Origin: Streptomyces sp. cf386
GTDB taxonomy: Bacteria > Actinomycetota > Actinomycetes > Streptomycetales > Streptomycetaceae
Direction of reading: 5' to 3'
DNA: 64,000 nt
Assembly (NCBI RefSeq): GCF_900103585.1
Contig: NZ_FNHV01000009.1
Location: 278,052-342,051 of the forward strand
The translations under genes and the position numbers were made by a program. Shown in pieces: positions 60,323 through 64,000 of this stretch; positions within the stretch are counted from its first letter, which is position 1, and each line of letters opens with the position of its first letter. Under the pieces are notes generated by a model, which saw only the letters and a list, made by a program, of their open reading frames with translations, did no database searches and was not told the origin of the DNA.

Positions 60323-61885
60323 CTACTGGCAGTCCTGCCCGCTGTTGATGCACTGGACCATCTCGTTCATCGTGTTCTCGTCGAAGAAGTTGATGAAGTC
60401 GTTGTGGTCGGTGATCGCCTTGTGCAGCTGGTCCGGGAAGGAGTCGACCGCGAAGGCGTTCTGGACCTGTCCGTTCTGGATCTGCGGGGCCTGAACGTCG
60501 TAGACCAGGCGGACCTGGAGCTGGGGGATCGCCTGGAAACCGTTGGCGCAGGTGCCGTCGCCCTGGACGAACGCCACGTGCGTGCGGTGGTTGGCGCTGT
60601 CGATGTTCTGACCGTCCCAGCAGCTCTGGAAGTTGGACGTCCGCACCACGGAGCTGCCCTCGGGGCAGATCGGGAGCTTGTCGTGCAGCTGGACCTGGTC
60701 CTCGAAGCCGGTGCAGCTCCAGTTGGCGTTGGCGTTGGCGTTGCCGTTGACGAAGGACTTGGCGTCACCGGTGATGATGCGCAGGGCCTGCGGCATCGCG
60801 ACGACCTCGCTCGTCTTGTTGCCGACGAACTTCAGCTGTGCCTCACTGGCCTCGACGATCGTGCCGACGTTGCCGTCCTGACCGCCACCCGGGGCATCCG
60901 CGTCGATGTCGTTCTGACCGTCCTGCACCCGCAGCACGGGCCAGAAGTACGACGACCTGTCACCCTGGTTCTGGCAGGTGGTGTCGCCGTTCGCCAGGTC
61001 CTGGTCGCTCGCGAAAGCGTTGTTGGCCTGGTTGCCGACGTAGTCGTGCTGGTGCTGCGCACCGTTGCTGACACCGGGAGCGACGATCACGTTGTCCGAG
61101 TTGCGGTTCTCGTTCTCGTTGGTGCCGCAGTTCGTGGTGAAGCTGCCGGTCGAACCGCTGTCCCCGTTCGCGGGGAGGCCGTTCGCGCCGACGCCCAGCT
61201 GGGCGTTGGCCTGGACCTGCGTGATGTCCACGAAGTCGTCGGCCGACGGGCCGTTGCCGGCCTGACCACCGTTGCCGCCCTGGTCCTGTCCGCCGCCGTC
61301 CTGTCCGCCCTGGTCCTGACCGTCGTTGTTCTGGTCCTGACCGTCGTTGTCGTTCTGGTCCTGGCCGTCCTGGTTCTGGTCCTCGCCCTGCTGGCCGTCG
61401 TTGGTCTCAGGCTGCTCGGCCGGGACGCCCTGGCACTGGGCGAGCTGGTCGAGGTTCTGAGGTCGCTGGCCCCCGGCCCGGTTGATGTTGATGCCGATCC
61501 GGTCGAGCGTGGCCACGCGCTTGGACTTCAGCGGGCCGAGGATGGCGTTGTTGACGTAGTTGGCGTCCCCCGCCTGGGCCTGCCGCGTCTCGGCGAGACG
61601 CTTGTAGGCATCCGTGACCTGCCTGTCCAGCAGCGCCAGCTCCTTGGCGACGCCCCTGCGCGCGCTCCGCGGCACCTTCGTCAGCTTCTGGCCGACATCA
61701 GGGCAGTTGATCGTCGCGACCTGGGCGTTCGCGGACTTCGTCTGGTTCCACCCAGAGTTGTCCTCGTGCGCCGAAGCATAGAAGTTGGCCCATACAAGCC
61801 CGCCCCCACCGAGCGCTAGGGCCGCCGATGCGGCTATGGCCTTGGTGGCCAGCGGCGTACGGCGTTTTCGAATGTTGCGTCCCAT
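60323..61885 (-). CDS. Secreted DUF1996 protein with an Asn/Asp/Gln/Gly low-complexity linker
   Basis: A 520-residue exported protein. N-terminal signal (MGRNIRKRRTPLATKAIAASAALALGGGGLVWANFYASA); a helical segment (~55-150) with one Cys at each end (NCPDV...QLAQCQG); a repetitive linker (~155-216) of GQDQN-like units encoded at 61238-61423; then DUF1996 (~217-500) with DFVDITQVQANAQLGV, VIVAPGVSNGAQHQHDYVGN, GDTTCQNQGDRSSYFWPVLRV, FQSCWDGQNIDSANHRTHVAF and ACANGF-type Cys pairs (probable disulfides). The HQHDY and HRTH stretches are candidate catalytic or metal sites. The family is found in fungi and actinomycetes; its activity is not settled. Confidence 0.9.
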   Translation of the reverse strand: MGRNIRKRRTPLATKAIAASAALALGGGGLVWANFYASAHEDNSGWNQTKSANAQVATINCPDVGQKLTKVPRSARRGVAKELALLDRQVTDAYKRLAETRQAQAGDANYVNNAILGPLKSKRVATLDRIGININRAGGQRPQNLDQLAQCQGVPAEQPETNDGQQGEDQNQDGQDQNDNDGQDQNNDGQDQGGQDGGGQDQGGNGGQAGNGPSADDFVDITQVQANAQLGVGANGLPANGDSGSTGSFTTNCGTNENENRNSDNVIVAPGVSNGAQHQHDYVGNQANNAFASDQDLANGDTTCQNQGDRSSYFWPVLRVQDGQNDIDADAPGGGQDGNVGTIVEASEAQLKFVGNKTSEVVAMPQALRIITGDAKSFVNGNANANANWSCTGFEDQVQLHDKLPICPEGSSVVRTSNFQSCWDGQNIDSANHRTHVAFVQGDGTCANGFQAIPQLQVRLVYDVQAPQIQNGQVQNAFAVDSFPDQLHKAITDHNDFINFFDENTMNEMVQCINSGQDCQ

Positions 61886-62086
61886 GGAACTCCTCTGACT
61901 TCCTTTTTCGGGGCATCGAGGCGCCCGACAGGAGTGAAGCGGCTCCCTTTGATACGGAGGGCGTCCCAGGGGTGTTCAGCCGTCCCGGAAATTGTTGAGA
62001 GATTCGTGAGAACGCTCTGTGCTCAACCGCCTCTGAAATACCAGGAGTTGTTGATCCCGTACGGCGGGTGAATGGCGGGTCCGGTT
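61886..62086. other. 201-bp intergenic region upstream of the DUF1996 gene
   Basis: Holds the DUF1996 promoter and the 3' end region of the response-regulator gene. I see AT-richer stretches (GGAAATTGTTGAGAG near 61987) but no clear sigma consensus and no perfect hairpin; no open frame of note. Confidence 0.4.
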
Positions 62087-62740
62087 TTACCGGCCGTGGT
62101 CGAGATACGCGAGAACCGCCAGCACGCGACGGTTGTCGTCGTCCGACACCTCCAGGCCCAGTTTGGCGAAAATGTTGGCGGTGTGCTTGGCGATGGCCCG
62201 TTCCGTGACGACGAGCCGGTCGGCGATCGCCGCGTTCGTCCGCCCCTGCGCCATCAGCTCCAGCACCTCCGTCTCGCGGGGCGTGAGCCGGGCCAGCGGC
62301 CGGTCGTCGGCCGCGCGCCGGGTCAGCAACTGCTGGATCACCTGCGGGTCCATCGCGGTCCCGCCCGCCGCGACGCGTCGTACGGCGTCCACGAACTGTT
62401 CCGCGTCGAACACCCGGTCCTTCAGCAGATACCCCACCCCGCCGCTGCCGTCGGCGAGCAACTCCCGCGCGTACAGCTGCTCCACGTGCTGCGAGAGGAC
62501 CAGCACCGGCAGCCCGGGCTTCTCCCTGCGGGCCTCCAGCGCGCACTGCAGCCCCTCGTCGGTGTGGGTCGGCGGCAGGCGTACGTCGACGACGGCGACG
62601 TCCGGCTCCAGCTCGGCCAGCGCCCGCGCCAGCTCGGGGCCGGTCTCGACGGCCGCCGCGATCTCGAAGTCGTAGGCCTGAAGGAGCCGGACGAGTCCGT
62701 CGCGCAGCAGGAACAGGTCTTCGGCTAGGACAACGCGCAA
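62087..62740 (-). CDS. NarL/LuxR-type response regulator
   Basis: A 217-residue DNA-binding response regulator. REC domain with Asp8 pocket and phospho-acceptor Asp52 (VAVVDVRLPP), PVLVLSQHVE, and the Lys in YLLKDRV; the C-terminal LuxR helix-turn-helix is LARLTPRETEVLELMAQGRTNAAIADRLVVTERAIAKHTANIFAKLGL. It starts at TTG 62740 with GGAG five bases upstream, inside the kinase gene (16-bp overlap), so translation follows the kinase. REC is of the DesR-like group that pairs with HPK7 kinases. Target genes unknown. Confidence 0.92.
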   Translation of the reverse strand: MRVVLAEDLFLLRDGLVRLLQAYDFEIAAAVETGPELARALAELEPDVAVVDVRLPPTHTDEGLQCALEARREKPGLPVLVLSQHVEQLYARELLADGSGGVGYLLKDRVFDAEQFVDAVRRVAAGGTAMDPQVIQQLLTRRAADDRPLARLTPRETEVLELMAQGRTNAAIADRLVVTERAIAKHTANIFAKLGLEVSDDDNRRVLAVLAYLDHGR

Positions 62741-63969
62741 GGAATCTCCATGGTGACCATGGTGGGGCCGCCCGCGGGAGAGCTGACGGCCAGGACGCCG
62801 TCGAATGTACCCAGTCGCCGCTCGACTCCGGCGAGCCCCGAACCTGCCCCGATCACCGCGCCGCCCTTGCCGTTGTCGGTGACGGTGATGCGCAGCATGC
62901 CGTTGTCCCCCCGTTCCGCCGTGTGGTGCAGATCGATCCAGATCCGGTCGGCGCCCGCGTGCTTCACGGCGTTGGTGAGCACCTCGCTGACCGCGAAGTA
63001 CGCCGCCGATTCCACGGGCGCCTCCGCCCGCCCGGGCAGCTCCACGTTCACCTCGGTCGCGATCGGCAGCCGCAGCGCCAACGCCCTTACGGCGTCGCCC
63101 AGTCCGCGCTCGGCGAGCACGGGCGGATGGATGCCGCGCACCAGGTCGCGCAGCTCGGCGAGCGCGTCGGCGGAGGACTGGCGGGCCTGCGCGACGAGTT
63201 GCCTGGCCTTCGCCGGGTCCTTTTCGAGCAGCATCTCGATGGTGCCGAGGTCCATGCCCATGGCCACCAGCCGCGCCTGCGCCCCGTCGTGCAGATCGCG
63301 TTCGATCCGGCGCAGTTCGGCGGCGGAGGTGTCGACGGCGTCCCGCCGGGTCTCGGTCAACACCCTTACTCGCTCGGCGAGTTGCCCCTGGTTGGAGCCG
63401 AGGACGGCGCGGGTGAGCCGGAAGTGGGCCCGCAGCAGGGGAGCGGTGTAGAAGTGGGCGACGAAGAGAAGCGCGAGGCCCAGGGCGCCGGCGCCGAGCG
63501 CGGACGCCTGCCCGGTGACCGGCACGAAGCCGTACCAGTACGTGCCGCCCCCGACGTCCGTGAAGACCCGCCACAGCCCGGCCGCGATGGCGAACCCCTC
63601 CAGCGGATAGAAGAGCAGTACGGCCGGCAGCAGAGCGGTGAGGAACCCCGCCGTCATGTCGACGGGCAGCCACCTCAGGTCCCGCCAGGTCGCCGGGTCG
63701 CGCAGCATCCCGAAGGTGCGGGTCCACGGATTGGCGCCCTTCGGCATCGGCCGGTACGCCGGCGGTATCCGCACCCCGCCCCACTCGGCCGCGAGCACCC
63801 GCCGCCAGTCCGCGAACGCCCGTACCCCCGTCAGCACCCACGGCGTCGTGACGATGCCGACGCCGATGGGGATGAGCGCGATGGACACGAGGGAGAGCAC
63901 GAGGCAGAGGACGGAGCCCGGCAGCGTGATCAGGGCCAGAGCCAGCCCCCGTACGGCCGCAAGTCCCAT
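62725..63969 (-). CDS. HPK7-type sensor histidine kinase
   Basis: A 414-residue membrane kinase. The sensor part (~1-185) has four or more helices (GLALALITLPGSVLCLVLSLVSIALIPIGVGI; MTAGFLTALLPAVLLFYPLEGF; ALGAGALGLALLFVAHFYTAPLL) of the streptomycete 'sensor domain' type. The dimerization/phospho-acceptor helix is ELRRIERDLHDGAQARLVAMGMDLG with His227; the ATPase has VSEVLTNAVKHAGAD (N box), VTDNGKGGAVIGAGSGLAGVERRLGTFDG (G box). It pairs with the overlapping response regulator. The start at 63969 is 31 bp from the window edge, with nothing further visible. Confidence 0.93.
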   Translation of the reverse strand: MGLAAVRGLALALITLPGSVLCLVLSLVSIALIPIGVGIVTTPWVLTGVRAFADWRRVLAAEWGGVRIPPAYRPMPKGANPWTRTFGMLRDPATWRDLRWLPVDMTAGFLTALLPAVLLFYPLEGFAIAAGLWRVFTDVGGGTYWYGFVPVTGQASALGAGALGLALLFVAHFYTAPLLRAHFRLTRAVLGSNQGQLAERVRVLTETRRDAVDTSAAELRRIERDLHDGAQARLVAMGMDLGTIEMLLEKDPAKARQLVAQARQSSADALAELRDLVRGIHPPVLAERGLGDAVRALALRLPIATEVNVELPGRAEAPVESAAYFAVSEVLTNAVKHAGADRIWIDLHHTAERGDNGMLRITVTDNGKGGAVIGAGSGLAGVERRLGTFDGVLAVSSPAGGPTMVTMEIPCALS

Positions 63970-64000
63970 GCCCCGCGCCCTCGTTCGCCCGTCGCCGCCG

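Noticed and set aside
1..64000. tRNA, rRNA, CRISPR arrays, insertion sequences, integrases, attachment sites
   Set aside because: I looked for cloverleaf, spacer-repeat, transposase and integrase patterns by eye and saw none; repeats present are short, dispersed or promoter-related.

Overview
The window is Streptomyces-type chromosome: very high GC with G/C-ending codons, GTG/TTG starts, purine-rich ribosome sites, secreted sugar hydrolases, an F420 enzyme and a SARP-type giant regulator. The order glnA2-like, glnE, PAP2 phosphatase, malR, malEFG, alpha-glucosidase, amylopullulanase recalls (from memory) the SCO22xx core region of S. coelicolor. I see no tRNA, rRNA, CRISPR, transposase, integrase or replication origin.

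Layout. 0-4.7 kb is an iron/heme block: a heme ABC permease (cut by the edge) and its binding protein, an HtaA-type surface heme protein that looks damaged, two small genes, and heme oxygenase, with two near-perfect iron boxes. 4.7-11.7 kb is mixed: methionine aminopeptidase, an MFS pump, a sialidase with no signal peptide, an F420:NADP oxidoreductase and an S2P-like membrane protease. 11.7-22 kb is regulatory and export: a 1124-residue AfsR-like regulator converging on a Drr-type ABC exporter whose start is preceded by heptamer repeats 11 bp apart, two MFS pumps, an EEP-fold membrane enzyme and a TetR repressor with a palindromic operator. 22-33.6 kb holds panB, a secreted sedolisin, a DUF3105/DUF305 pair, a GlnA2-like synthetase, two small enzymes, glnE and a PAP2 phosphatase.

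33.7-52.2 kb is a starch/maltodextrin locus: malR, malEFG, an alpha-glucosidase, two divergent secreted alpha-amylases and an 1802-residue two-headed amylopullulanase. The amylase, pullulanase and malE promoters share CTTGC-rich blocks that probably bind MalR. Lodged inside is a secreted GH30-GH62 xylan/arabinoxylan enzyme with its own perfect CebR box, so a second polysaccharide program sits in the starch locus. No transporter ATPase is present; Streptomyces normally supplies the shared MsiK from elsewhere.

52.3-64 kb holds a receiver-GAF-PP2C phosphatase with a dispersed repeat read in frame through it, a small tautomerase, a TetR gene beside a two-gene operon (PF10118 protein plus flavin/[2Fe-2S] reductase) that reads as a di-iron oxygenase system, a membrane-anchored protein with sigma-like N-terminus, a TPR protein, a lipoprotein, a DUF1996 protein and a NarL-type two-component system. 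The best leads are the PF10118-reductase operon, the CebR-box GH30-GH62 enzyme, the heptamer repeats at 17.0 kb and the repeat inside the phosphatase.
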